From: Kordiimonas aquimaris | GTDB taxonomy: Bacteria; Pseudomonadota; Alphaproteobacteria; Sphingomonadales; Kordiimonadaceae | Assembly: GCF_025574485.1 (NCBI RefSeq) | Contig: NZ_JAOBPO010000001.1 | Location: 937,501-1,001,500 of the forward strand | Reading direction: 5' to 3' | DNA length: 64,000 nucleotides | Shown: positions 1 to 8,641 of the stretch, in pieces | How the letters are laid out: each line of letters begins with the position of its first letter | Numbering within the stretch: position 1 is the stretch's first letter | Program-made: the position numbers and the translations under genes | Notes under the pieces: model-generated | What the model was told of the DNA's origin: nothing | The model's database searches: none | The model's input: the letters and a program-made list of their open reading frames with translations, nothing else

Positions 1-99
1 TATATGGGGTCTGATAGTGACGAGTCTATCCTTTTTGATACATTGGCAATTGCTTTTGTTCTTCCCAATATGTTTTTTAATAAGAATAGGCCTGTCTGA
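1..99 (+). CDS. C-terminal end of an upstream gene (partial)
   Basis: Frame 1 is open from the first base and closes at a TGA at 97-99, giving 32 residues that end in a hydrophobic stretch and a short basic tail (NKNRPV). The next gene starts 18 bases downstream on the same strand, which fits a co-transcribed pair. The fragment is too short to assign to a family, and an open stretch this short could occur by chance. Confidence 0.35.
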   Translation, partial: YMGSDSDESILFDTLAIAFVLPNMFFNKNRPV

Positions 100-117
100 A
101 CATAAAGTGAGCGTGCA

Positions 118-1077
118 TTGAAAAAGCTAATTCTGCATATTGGAACTCATCGATGTGGCTCCACTGCAATTCAGACAATGCTTGATGGCCTGCGATCTAA
201 ATTCGAAGAAAACAATATAAGCATTGTTATGCGCAGTGATATGGAGCGCGGCGTTTTAGATTTCAGAAGACTGCATCGCTTTAATCGCTTAAATCCGATG
301 TGGATCTATAAGCTTCGGCGTTTGGCCGACGATATAAAAAGGTCTGCAAGTCACACAATTGTTGTTAGTGAAGAAAATATCATGGGCACCATGCCCGGTG
401 TATTAAGTCCGGATTTTTATCCTTATTTTCCACGTTTAATTGGTAGCTTTGCATTTCTGGTCGAGCGGCTTGCACCTGAGTGGACGGTTTGCCCGCGCTT
501 GGTGGTCAGGCGGCAAGATCATTATCTGGAGTCTGTATATGCTTTTCGTGTATCACGAGGTTTGACGCTTGGCTTTAATGACTTTCTCGCACAAATTGAT
601 ATATCATCATTATCTTGGGTGCCGTTTCTGGATCAGCTGATTAACTTACGTGATGTTTGTAATGTGAAAATTGCAGCACTTGAAATGTGGCACGGCGACA
701 GTGCGGCCAAAGAAGCCGCCCGGTTTCTGGAAATATCTGATGTTGAAGATATGGAATTTCAAAGGTTGCGCGGTAATCGACGCCATGATCCGGAGGCATT
801 AACTTTTATACTGGCGTGTAATCGCATGGGAATTGATGGAAGTCAGGTATTTGATGCGAAGCAAGCGTCCCTCATAGATTGTGCAGCACTTGTAGAGCAA
901 TTGGGTGATCAGATAACGCCCCAACAGCGTTCACAGTTGATAAGTGAAATTTCGAAGCCTGTTGAGCTTGGGTTTTCAGCATCTGACCGCAACTCGTTTC
1001 TTGCAGTGCTTGAAGATCAAAATAATGAATTTCTAAACCATGAATCGGTCATTTCGAATAGTGCCGTATGGGGTTAG
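118..1077 (+). CDS. sulfotransferase-like protein
   Basis: The 319-residue protein opens with a hydrophobic strand and a P-loop-like turn, LILHIGTHRCGSTAIQ (residues 4-19). This is the form seen at the 5'-phosphosulfate (PAPS) binding site of bacterial sulfotransferase-like proteins. The centre has Arg-rich segments (VVRRQDHYLESVY) typical of the 3'-phosphate contact region in these families. No signal peptide or membrane segment is visible, so it is probably cytoplasmic. The start is TTG at 118 with a plausible AAGTGAG ribosome site just upstream; no ATG near the N-terminus would preserve the P-loop. It converges with the DASS transporter gene, with one base between the stop codons. The acceptor substrate (sugar, lipid or peptide) cannot be inferred. 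Confidence 0.6.
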   Translation: MKKLILHIGTHRCGSTAIQTMLDGLRSKFEENNISIVMRSDMERGVLDFRRLHRFNRLNPMWIYKLRRLADDIKRSASHTIVVSEENIMGTMPGVLSPDFYPYFPRLIGSFAFLVERLAPEWTVCPRLVVRRQDHYLESVYAFRVSRGLTLGFNDFLAQIDISSLSWVPFLDQLINLRDVCNVKIAALEMWHGDSAAKEAARFLEISDVEDMEFQRLRGNRRHDPEALTFILACNRMGIDGSQVFDAKQASLIDCAALVEQLGDQITPQQRSQLISEISKPVELGFSASDRNSFLAVLEDQNNEFLNHESVISNSAVWG

Positions 1078-1078
1078 C

Positions 1079-2539
1079 TTATCCGAAAACGAGCGGGAGC
1101 AGTGCATAACAAACCGCTGTAACCAGAAACATACCAAATACATTCAGCCACAGACCAGCTCGTGCCATTGTTGGTATATTAATATGTCCTGTTGAATAAA
1201 TCACAGCATTGGGTGCTGTGGCTACAGGCAACATAAAAGCACAACTTGCAGCCATTGCTGTTGGTGCCGCGAGCATAATTGGATCAAAATTTCCAACCGC
1301 GGCAACCGCGGCCAGTACAGGCACAAGTGCTGCTGTGGTAGCTGTGTTACTTGTTAATTCTGTTAAGAAGATAACAAGAGCCACGATGGCAAAGATCAAA
1401 ATAATAAGTGGTGCACCAGCCATGCCAGCCATGTTTTCACCAAGCCATATCGCAAGGCCTGTTTTTTTAATGGCAGCAGCAAGACTAAGGCCCCCGCCAA
1501 ACAATAAAATCACACCCCAAGGCAATTTAACGGCAGTTTCCCAATCCAGTAAGCGTGCGCGGTCTTGTGTTTTGGCTGGTATCAAAAACATTGCGAGTGC
1601 GCCGGCAACAGCCACTACCATGTTACTCAAGCCCGAAAACGCCTCAAACTTCTTTAATGCCTCGACAGAAATCCAGGCGGTTGCCATACATGCAAAAACA
1701 ATCGAAACGCGTATTTCCGCTGCACTGATTGGGGCAAGCTGGCGGATTTCTTCAGCGACAACAACATCCCCGCCGGATGCTTCTTCAGCATTAACAGGGA
1801 AAACAATTTTTGTCAGAACAACCCACGCGGCAGGCACCATAACGAGCACAACAGGAACGCCAAACAGCATCCAGTCGAGAAAACTAATAGCACGCCCCGT
1901 TTCCTGTTCCATAAAAGCGACAACAAATGCATTTGGGGGTGTCCCAATGATGGTGCCCAGACCTCCAATTGATGATGCCCATGCACAACCAAGCAATAAT
2001 GCGATTGTAAAGCGGTGTTCTCTCGCTCGTTCACCGAGAACAGTTTCCGCCACACTAAGGGCGATTGGTACCATCATAAGCGTTGTGGCAGTGTTGGATA
2101 TCCACATTGAAAGTACGGCACTTGCAACCATAAACCCGCCAATTAATGACGCGGGATGACCATTTGCCTTAGATAGAATGTTCAGAGCTATGCGGCGGTG
2201 CAATCCCCACCTTTGCATTGCCATTGCGGCAATGAAGCCACCTAAAAGTAGAAAAATGACAGGGTCTGTATAAGGATTTGAGGCTTCGCCAGCTGAAGAA
2301 ATCCCCATCATAGGCAGCAAGATAAGTGGCACCAGACTTGTCGCCGGAACAGGCAGTGCCTCGGTTGCCCACCAAACAGCCATAAGGCTTGTTATGGCAA
2401 CAACATGCCATGCATCAACGGTTAATGCCGCGGGCTTATCCAGAAATAATAGAATTAAAAAAACAATGGGCCCTAGCAGCAGTCCAACGTCCTGATACTT
2501 CGCGCGCGTTGATGTTGGCACCGCATTCGTCATTGCCAT
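1079..2539 (-). CDS. DASS/SLC13-family sodium:dicarboxylate symporter
   Basis: This 486-residue polytopic inner-membrane protein has about a dozen hydrophobic segments. Its two Ser-Asn-Thr motifs (SNTATTLMMVP at residues 148-158 and a second SNTATTAALVP near 395) are the repeated substrate/sodium-binding signatures of the divalent anion:sodium symporter family (VcINDY, CitT, NaDC). The conserved GTIIGTPPNA loop is also present. Members import succinate, malate, fumarate, citrate or sulfate with Na+; which is used here cannot be told. A C4-dicarboxylate would fit a genome segment rich in TCA genes, but that is inference. It is divergent from the histidine kinase pair, with a 163-base shared upstream region, so control by those kinases is possible but unproven. 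Confidence 0.9.
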   Translation of the reverse strand: MAMTNAVPTSTRAKYQDVGLLLGPIVFLILLFLDKPAALTVDAWHVVAITSLMAVWWATEALPVPATSLVPLILLPMMGISSAGEASNPYTDPVIFLLLGGFIAAMAMQRWGLHRRIALNILSKANGHPASLIGGFMVASAVLSMWISNTATTLMMVPIALSVAETVLGERAREHRFTIALLLGCAWASSIGGLGTIIGTPPNAFVVAFMEQETGRAISFLDWMLFGVPVVLVMVPAAWVVLTKIVFPVNAEEASGGDVVVAEEIRQLAPISAAEIRVSIVFACMATAWISVEALKKFEAFSGLSNMVVAVAGALAMFLIPAKTQDRARLLDWETAVKLPWGVILLFGGGLSLAAAIKKTGLAIWLGENMAGMAGAPLIILIFAIVALVIFLTELTSNTATTAALVPVLAAVAAVGNFDPIMLAAPTAMAASCAFMLPVATAPNAVIYSTGHINIPTMARAGLWLNVFGMFLVTAVCYALLPLVFG

Positions 2540-2702
2540 AAAACGTTATCCCCCACGCTTTGGCCCATTAGTTTTATGCTCGAAGGCATGAAACTAATAC
2601 TCTATATGTGTTTACATACCTTGTGGATACTTATTTATACAACTAGGGTAAACATTCTAAATGGGGGTGGGTGCGTATTAGTCTCGAGAGCTAAGGTCGC
2701 AG

Positions 2703-4490
2703 GTGTGGTCGTTAACGATGAGTACTAGTGAAGAGCAAATGAACGCGGAAACACCAGAGCAGGATATGCGAGACAGCATATCTGCTGCGAAAATTCGCGC
2801 TGTTGTTGGCGAACTTTATTACCGTCAATTTTCAATCTTGCTCGCTTTGACAGCAGCATACTATGTGTTGGTAACAGTTAAAGATTTCCTATATCCGCAT
2901 CCTGAACTTTCTTGGATACTTAACACTGCGAACCTAGCGGTTTTGGGATTGCTTGCTACAACCTTTTTCATGGAAAAAAAAGGTATTATCAACGCTGACA
3001 ATATATACCTGACGCCCATCCCCATCTCTATCGCAATGGTTATCAACGTGCATTGTCACGTTATCATTTATGACGATGTCAATATGATGTTGCGGGGTTT
3101 ATTGCTGATTGTGGCGTTTGGCATTGTTTCTTTACTGCCTTGGATTTTCTGGTTGCTGGTACCTTTCGCAAGTCTGTTTTATTTTGGGGCTGCATACTCG
3201 TTACTGGGTAATCAAAGTGGACCACTGATTGTTCTGGGTGTTGGTGCGTCCATGATTTCTTATGCCGGGTTTGCTGTGCGGCATAATTCAGTTCTTGAAC
3301 AAATTCGGTTGACGCTTGTGAATCAGGAGCGTGCACAAAAGATGGAACAGCTGGCTCGGGCAAAAGATGAATTTGTTGCCAATATGAGCCATGAGTTGCG
3401 AACACCGTTAACTGGACTTATGGGTATGGTAGATTTGCTGGAAGATGCCCCTTTGCGGCCAATAGACAAACATCACCTTATGACGGCAAAATCCAGCGCG
3501 GAAACGCTACGTGTGGTTATTGATGATATCCTTGATTTATCAAAGCTGAATGCAGGTAAGCTGAAACTGAAAGATACACCATTTGAGCTGGGGTTACTTG
3601 CGTCAGAAGTGTCTGAAATGATGAGTGTTGCTGCCGCGAAGAAAAGTATCGGACTCGCTTTAAAGCTGCCGCTGGAGGATATACCCTTTGTTATTGGTGA
3701 TCAGGCTCGTTTACGGCAGATTTTGTTCAACTTAACAGGTAACGCGGTCAAGTTTACCTCAAAAGGTGAGGTGGTTCTGTCGCTGATCCTGTTGGACTTG
3801 GCTGATGATGCTATAACTGTCCGTTTTCAGGTTGAAGACACAGGGGTTGGTATTGCGCCAGATGATATGGCTCGGTTGTTTGATCGATTTGAACAGATCG
3901 ATAGTTCTGCGACACGTGGTCATGCAGGTACAGGCTTGGGGCTTGCCATTTCTCAGGAACTTGCCCAGTTAATGGGAGGGCGCGTACAGGCGGAAAGTAC
4001 ACTCGGTAAAGGGTCTGTTTTTTGGGTTGATCTTGTTTTAAAACGTGCGCCTGCTGATGCTGTGGCCATGATGAGCGTAAGGCATGTTTCGGAGGAAGCC
4101 CCAAGTCAGAAATCAACGAAGCCTATGCATGTCTTGATTGCTGAAGACAACCCGGTTAACCAAATGTTGATAGGTAAACTTGTGGAAAAAGCGTCTTGGA
4201 AGACTACATTTGTAAATGATGGTGAAGCTGCATTGGACGCTGCGCTTAAAACGCCGTTTGATCTAATTTTGATGGATATCCAGATGCCGAAAATGTCTGG
4301 TGATGTTGCAGCTGAAGAAATTAGAAAACGCAGTGGGTGCAATCAGAAAACGCCGATCCTAGCATTAACAGCCAACTGCTTAAGTGAAGATGTTGAACGA
4401 TATATGGACAGTGGTATGAACGATGTTATCGCTAAACCCATTAAGCTTGAATTGTTCTATCAAACAATTAGTCAGCATATGCCCTCATGA
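2703..4490 (+). CDS. membrane hybrid sensor histidine kinase with receiver domain
   Basis: The protein has 595 residues. The N-terminal part (about 45-205) carries five or six hydrophobic segments with little periplasmic loop, so it probably senses within the membrane. It is followed by a short coiled linker, a HisKA domain with FVANMSHELRTPL (phospho-acceptor His near residue 230), a HATPase domain (N box NAVKFTSKG, G boxes DTGVGI and GTGLGLAIS), and a C-terminal receiver domain (AEDNPVNQ acidic pocket, LILMDIQMP with phospho-Asp near 525, Lys in IAKPIK). The start shown is GTG at 2703, preceded by AAGG; an ATG at 2718 would remove five residues. Its stop overlaps the next kinase start by four bases (ATGA), indicating translational coupling. 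No separate response regulator or Hpt gene is adjacent, so the partner is unknown. Confidence 0.9.
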   Translation: MWSLTMSTSEEQMNAETPEQDMRDSISAAKIRAVVGELYYRQFSILLALTAAYYVLVTVKDFLYPHPELSWILNTANLAVLGLLATTFFMEKKGIINADNIYLTPIPISIAMVINVHCHVIIYDDVNMMLRGLLLIVAFGIVSLLPWIFWLLVPFASLFYFGAAYSLLGNQSGPLIVLGVGASMISYAGFAVRHNSVLEQIRLTLVNQERAQKMEQLARAKDEFVANMSHELRTPLTGLMGMVDLLEDAPLRPIDKHHLMTAKSSAETLRVVIDDILDLSKLNAGKLKLKDTPFELGLLASEVSEMMSVAAAKKSIGLALKLPLEDIPFVIGDQARLRQILFNLTGNAVKFTSKGEVVLSLILLDLADDAITVRFQVEDTGVGIAPDDMARLFDRFEQIDSSATRGHAGTGLGLAISQELAQLMGGRVQAESTLGKGSVFWVDLVLKRAPADAVAMMSVRHVSEEAPSQKSTKPMHVLIAEDNPVNQMLIGKLVEKASWKTTFVNDGEAALDAALKTPFDLILMDIQMPKMSGDVAAEEIRKRSGCNQKTPILALTANCLSEDVERYMDSGMNDVIAKPIKLELFYQTISQHMPS

Positions 4491-6406
4491 GCGCATCAAA
4501 AAAATACATGGAAGGACAAGTTAAGGAAGATGCAGCATTGCGCGTGAAGCGCTCTATTGATCGCATCTATAGCCAGCAGTTATCGAAAATTCTATTGGTA
4601 GTGATAGCTTATTATTCCTTCATTACCGTATCACATTATTTCTTCATAGCTGAAGACATCCGTGCAGCTGTAATGTTTGTGTCTACGTTAACGGCGTTAT
4701 CTAGTAGCTTGGTGTATTTTCTAATCAGGGCTCACCTTTTACGGCATAGTCAAACGCATGCCGCATTTATTCCAGTTGGGCTAATTGCGATTGCCGCCGT
4801 TTACACGCATATCTTCTTAACTGAGGACCAATTGCAGCTAACCAACGGAATTTTAATTCTGTTTGCTTTTGGTTTTCTTACCTTGTCGCGGCGTGTCTTC
4901 ACGTTGTTTTTCGTGATTAGCAGTGCGCTTTATATTGGCGTTCTCTTATCCATGCCTGGTCCCTATACAGCGCATTTTGCTTTCATGTATCTCGCAGCAG
5001 GTGCGCTTGGTGTTCTATGTTTCGTTTTACGCTACCGCACGACGCACAGCGCACAACGTTTGCTCGTTGCCAATCGACATAAAACATCGCAGCTCGTTAT
5101 GGTTTCCAAGCAGATGCAAAAAGAAACCGAGCAGGCACAAATTGCCGCGGCAAGCGCTGAGCAGGCTAACAAAGCCAAGGATGCTTTTCTTGCCAATACT
5201 ACGCACGAACTGAGGACGCCGCTCACAGGTGTTCTGGGTATGCTTGACCTTCTTGATGACACAGGTCTGACAAAACAACAGGAAGAAGCAGTAACGGCAG
5301 CAAAGTTTAGTGCACGTACGTTGCTAGTGGTGATTAATGATCTGCTGGATTTGGCGAAAATTGACGCAGGTACATTCGAATTAAAGGCACTGCCGTTCTC
5401 ACTGCAAATAGTAACAAGGCATGTGGCTGATTTACTCCGGCCGCAGGCGGAAGCCAAAGGGCTTATGCTAAATGTCATTGGACTAGATGCCGTTGACACT
5501 CCTTTAATTGGCGACCCTGTTAGAATTGGTCAAATCCTGCTGAACTTGCTTGATAATGCTATTAAGTTCACGGAACAGGGCGCTATCACTGTTTCTATCA
5601 AGTCATTACCTGCTACATCCGAGACAAAGGGGGCGAGCGGGAACCTGAATAATTACAAAACCGTTTCTGTTATGGTGCGTGATACAGGTGTGGGTTTTGA
5701 TGCAGAAGACTGGGGGCGCTTGTTTGCCCGATTTGAACAACTGGATAATTCCGCGACTCGCCAAGCTGAAGGTGCCGGACTTGGCCTTTCCATATGCCAG
5801 AGTATCGCGAAGCATATGAATGGTAATATCGTTGTAGATAGTGTTGCGGGTCAGGGGTCTGAATTTACCTTTGCTGTAACACTTCCTGTGGCTCACGATA
5901 TTGAGGATATTGATCTTGGTTTGGTTTCGCGACCAGCTATTTTAACTGATGTGCAGAAACCTGAACAATTGGTCGACAATAGAATTGTTGATGATCATCA
6001 AAGCAAAACAAGTGAAAATGATAGCGTTCGTATTCTTTTGGCAGAGGACAATCGTATTAACCAAATGCTTGTGAAGAAGCTGGCTGGTAAATTTAATTGG
6101 TCGCTTGATATCGCTGAAAACGGGGAGGCTGCGGTCCGGTGTGTTGAAGAGAATTTGCCTTACGATTTAATCTTGATGGATATTCGCATGCCTGAAATGG
6201 ATGGGGTGACCGCGACCAAGATCATCAAGAAAATGCCACCGTTTCGCGCCAATACGCCGATTGTTGCGTTGACAGCTAATACGAGTGAAGAAGATACACA
6301 AACTTATATAGAGGCTGGTATGCTGACTGTTATTGGGAAGCCGGTAGACGCTAAAAAATTAAAGCAAGAAGTGGATAAAGTGATCACGGCTAAAGTTCAT
6401 TTCTGA
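4487..6406 (+). CDS. second membrane hybrid sensor histidine kinase with receiver domain
   Basis: This 639-residue paralogue of the preceding gene has the same architecture: five or six hydrophobic segments (about 35-200), a coiled linker rich in Gln/Ala/Glu, HisKA with FLANTTHELRTPL (His near 240), a HATPase domain (NAIKFTEQG, DTGVGF, GAGLGLSIC) and a receiver (LLAEDNRINQ, LILMDIRMP with Asp near 565, Lys in IGKPVD). The start ATG overlaps the TGA of the upstream kinase. Two hybrid kinases translated in tandem suggest they act together, perhaps as a heterodimer or phosphorelay, but this is inference. The receivers carry no DNA-binding output, so a downstream Hpt or regulator must lie elsewhere. 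Confidence 0.9.
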   Translation: MSASKKYMEGQVKEDAALRVKRSIDRIYSQQLSKILLVVIAYYSFITVSHYFFIAEDIRAAVMFVSTLTALSSSLVYFLIRAHLLRHSQTHAAFIPVGLIAIAAVYTHIFLTEDQLQLTNGILILFAFGFLTLSRRVFTLFFVISSALYIGVLLSMPGPYTAHFAFMYLAAGALGVLCFVLRYRTTHSAQRLLVANRHKTSQLVMVSKQMQKETEQAQIAAASAEQANKAKDAFLANTTHELRTPLTGVLGMLDLLDDTGLTKQQEEAVTAAKFSARTLLVVINDLLDLAKIDAGTFELKALPFSLQIVTRHVADLLRPQAEAKGLMLNVIGLDAVDTPLIGDPVRIGQILLNLLDNAIKFTEQGAITVSIKSLPATSETKGASGNLNNYKTVSVMVRDTGVGFDAEDWGRLFARFEQLDNSATRQAEGAGLGLSICQSIAKHMNGNIVVDSVAGQGSEFTFAVTLPVAHDIEDIDLGLVSRPAILTDVQKPEQLVDNRIVDDHQSKTSENDSVRILLAEDNRINQMLVKKLAGKFNWSLDIAENGEAAVRCVEENLPYDLILMDIRMPEMDGVTATKIIKKMPPFRANTPIVALTANTSEEDTQTYIEAGMLTVIGKPVDAKKLKQEVDKVITAKVHF

Positions 6407-6479
6407 TCAGTTTATTACATGCTTCCTTTTTAGATACTATTTTTGAAAACGCTAAAGGACGTCAATCCCGCAGTTTAGC

Positions 6480-6508
6480 TTGACATACCAACGTGCTTTC
6501 AGTACTAA
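6480..6508 (+). promoter_or_regulatory. probable sigma-70 promoter of ffh
   Basis: TTGACA at 6480-6485, a 17-base spacer, then TACTAA at 6503-6508. The predicted start near 6515 leaves a leader of about 150 bases before ffh. Confidence 0.6.
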
Positions 6509-6513
6509 GCACG
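6492..6513. repeat. inverted repeat over the ffh -10 box
   Basis: CGTGCTT (6492-6498) and AAGCACG (6507-6513) are perfect 7-base arms separated by 8 bases. The right half overlaps the -10 hexamer of the proposed ffh promoter, a position suited to a repressor operator. It could also be coincidence. Confidence 0.4.
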
Positions 6514-6572
6514 CAAATTCCGGTAGGAAATTGAAAACATAGCAAGCACCATTTGACCAGAGCAAAGGTGCA

Positions 6573-6601
6573 CACCAGTCAGCGAGTTTCGCCCACTGGT
6601 G
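6573..6601 (+). other. hairpin in the ffh leader
   Basis: CACCAGT (6573-6579) pairs with ACTGGTG (6595-6601) around a 15-base loop, inside the transcribed leader upstream of ffh. No T-tract follows, so it is not an intrinsic terminator. Confidence 0.35.
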
Positions 6602-6668
6602 CCAAAACTCTTTGTTTGTCATGATTTTATCGGTTTGTTGATGCTTATGACTGAGGAACGTTGCACGC

Positions 6669-8054
6669 ATGTTTGACAATTTATCAGATCGTCTAGGCGG
6701 TATATTTGATGGCTTGAAGCGCCGTGGTGCGCTGAAAGAATCAGATGTAACAGAAGCATTGCGCGAAGTGCGTGTTGCTTTACTGGAAGCTGATGTTGCA
6801 CTGCCTGTTGTAAAAGACTTCGTTGCTGCGGTTAAAAAGAAAGCTATTGGTCACGACGTTCTGAAATCAGTAACGCCAGGTCAGCAGGTTGTTAAGATTG
6901 TCAATGATGAGATGGTCGCCATGCTGGGTGACGGCGCAACAGCGCTGAACACAGTAGGTGTGCCGCCGGTTGTTTATCTGATGGTGGGTCTGCAGGGGTC
7001 TGGTAAAACAACTACCAGCGCTAAAATTGCCAAGCGTCTTACCGAAAAAGAAAACAAAAAGGTCATGATGGCTTCGCTTGATGTGCGCCGCCCAGCTGCA
7101 CAAGAGCAACTAAAAATTCTTGGCGAGCAAGTCGGCGTAAAAACGCTGCCTATCATTGCAGGCCAAATGCCAACGGATATCGCACGACGTGCTATTGAGG
7201 CGTCTAAGCTTCAGGGTTTTGATGTTCTTATTCTCGATACCGCTGGCCGTTTGCATGTTGATCAAAGCCTGATGGCTGAGGTTGTTGCTGTCAGAGACAT
7301 ATCGCAACCAACAGAAACTTTGCTGGTTGCTGATAGCCTGACCGGACAAGATGCGGTTAACGTTGCAAAAGAGTTTGACGTTCAGGTCGGCATCACAGGT
7401 GTTGCGCTTACGCGGATGGACGGTGATGGTCGCGGCGGTGCAGCTCTTTCCATGCGTGCTGTCACGGGCAAACCGATAAAGCTTGCCGGTACTGGCGAAA
7501 AAATGGACGCGCTGGAGGATTTCCATCCTGAGCGTGTTGCAAGCCGTATTCTTGGCATGGGCGATGTTGTCAGCCTTGTCGAAAAAGCGGCTGAAACCAT
7601 CGAACAGGCTGACGCTGAAAAGATGGCCAAGAAGATGGCCAAAGGTCAGTTTGATCTTAATGATTTAAGGTCTCAGTTGCAGCAAATGTCCAAAATGGGT
7701 GGCCTGAAAGGCGTACTTGGTATGTTGCCTGGTATGGGCAAGATGAAGAGCGCAATGAACCAGTCCGGCGTTGATGATAAAGTTTTCAAACGTCAGGAGG
7801 CGATCATCTCATCCATGACGAAACTTGAACGTATCAAACCGCAAGTAATTAACGCATCGCGCAAAAAACGTATTGCTGCAGGTTCAGGAACTTCTGTTCC
7901 TGAAGTTAATAAGTTGCTGAAGATGCATATGCAGATGGCAAAAATGATGAAAAAAATGTCCAAGATGGGCAAAGGTGGGCGCATGCCAACCATGCCAGGA
8001 ATGGGCGGTATGCCAGGCGGATTGCCGCCGGGTTTTGACAAATTGCTTTCATAG
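6669..8054 (+). CDS. ffh: signal recognition particle protein Ffh
   Basis: Ffh is the GTPase of the bacterial signal recognition particle. It binds 4.5S RNA and hydrophobic signal sequences at the ribosome and delivers nascent membrane proteins to FtsY. The 461 residues show the N domain helices (1-95), the G domain with P-loop GLQGSGKTT (107-115), the DTAGRLHVD and TRMDGDGRGG motifs, and a methionine-rich M domain (about 330-461, with many Met-Lys and Met-Gly-Gly runs) that forms the signal-sequence groove. It heads the classical ffh-rpsP-rimM-trmD-rplS cluster, with rpsP 102 bases downstream. The length is normal for the family and the start ATG fits the conserved MFDNLSDRL N-terminus. Confidence 0.98.
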   Translation: MFDNLSDRLGGIFDGLKRRGALKESDVTEALREVRVALLEADVALPVVKDFVAAVKKKAIGHDVLKSVTPGQQVVKIVNDEMVAMLGDGATALNTVGVPPVVYLMVGLQGSGKTTTSAKIAKRLTEKENKKVMMASLDVRRPAAQEQLKILGEQVGVKTLPIIAGQMPTDIARRAIEASKLQGFDVLILDTAGRLHVDQSLMAEVVAVRDISQPTETLLVADSLTGQDAVNVAKEFDVQVGITGVALTRMDGDGRGGAALSMRAVTGKPIKLAGTGEKMDALEDFHPERVASRILGMGDVVSLVEKAAETIEQADAEKMAKKMAKGQFDLNDLRSQLQQMSKMGGLKGVLGMLPGMGKMKSAMNQSGVDDKVFKRQEAIISSMTKLERIKPQVINASRKKRIAAGSGTSVPEVNKLLKMHMQMAKMMKKMSKMGKGGRMPTMPGMGGMPGGLPPGFDKLLS

Positions 8055-8070
8055 AGAATGCTTTAACCGA

Positions 8071-8140
8071 ATTTCTTCAGGAACTAGGTCCTGAGAAATC
8101 TGAACCAACTTGAGAATATCCATGCCGATGATGGCAGGAT
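8071..8140 (+). other. two-hairpin leader between ffh and rpsP
   Basis: The first hairpin pairs ATTTCTTCAGGA (8071-8082) with TCCTGAGAAAT (8089-8099), with one bulged base. The second pairs ATCC-A-TGCC (8118-8126) with GGCA-GGAT (8133-8140). No T-tract follows either. They lie directly before the rpsP ribosome site (GAAAGGAAA) and could be an RNA processing site or a feedback site for a ribosomal protein. Confidence 0.4.
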
Positions 8141-8156
8141 CTGAAAGGAAACTAAA

Positions 8157-8585
8157 ATGGCACTATCAATTCGTTTGGCCCGTGGTGGCGCAAAGAAACG
8201 TCCTTACTACCGTGTTGTTGTTGCTGACAGCCGCAGGCGCCGTGACGGCCGCTTTATTGAAAAAGTAGGCATTTACAACCCAATGCTTCCTAAAGGTGAT
8301 GAAGGTCGCGTGAAGCTTGATGTTGATCGTATCAAAGAATGGATGGCTAAAGGCGCGCAGCCTTCTGACCGTGTTTCTCGTTTTTTGGAAGCTGCTGGTG
8401 TTCTTGACGCCAAGAAGCGCGATAATCCAAATAAAGCGAAGCCTGGTACGAAAGCGCTAGAGCGTATCGAAGAGAAAAAAGAAAAAGCTGAAGCTTTAGC
8501 TGCTGCGGCTGCAGAAGCTGCTGCTGCACCAGCGGAAGAGCCTGCTGCAGAAGAAGGGCCAGCAGAAGAAGCCGCTGCTGAATAA
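8157..8585 (+). CDS. rpsP: 30S ribosomal protein S16
   Basis: S16 is a small-subunit assembly protein that binds 16S rRNA. The conserved core ([19 protein letters not shown] at the N-terminus, then [16 protein letters not shown]) occupies about the first 80 residues. The remaining tail is a low-complexity Ala/Glu extension (about 105-142), a feature of many alphaproteobacterial S16 proteins that makes it longer than the roughly 80-residue E. coli protein. A strong hairpin terminator follows, so unlike the usual arrangement rimM is not simply the next gene in the transcript. Confidence 0.98.
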   Translation: MALSIRLARGGAKKRPYYRVVVADSRRRRDGRFIEKVGIYNPMLPKGDEGRVKLDVDRIKEWMAKGAQPSDRVSRFLEAAGVLDAKKRDNPNKAKPGTKALERIEEKKEKAEALAAAAAEAAAAPAEEPAAEEGPAEEAAAE

Positions 8586-8609
8586 GCAATTCCGCTTTTA
8601 CGAACAATT

Positions 8610-8641
8610 GAAGCGCGTTGGTGTTCCAGCGCGCTTTTCTT
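8610..8641 (+). terminator. intrinsic terminator after rpsP
   Basis: The stem AAGCGCGTTGG / CCAGCGCGCTT (8611-8621 and 8626-8636, one wobble) has a 4-base loop and is followed by TTCTT. It lies between rpsP and the convergent LytTR gene, whose stop codon it touches. Confidence 0.85.

Noticed and set aside
1209-2159. 316-codon open frame on the plus strand
   Set aside because: It lies wholly antisense to the clear DASS transporter gene, and its Ala/Thr/Ser-rich translation has no domain signature.
6452-6679. 75-codon minus-strand frame upstream of ffh
   Set aside because: It lies over a strong ffh promoter and leader hairpin, overlaps the ffh start and has no ribosome site.
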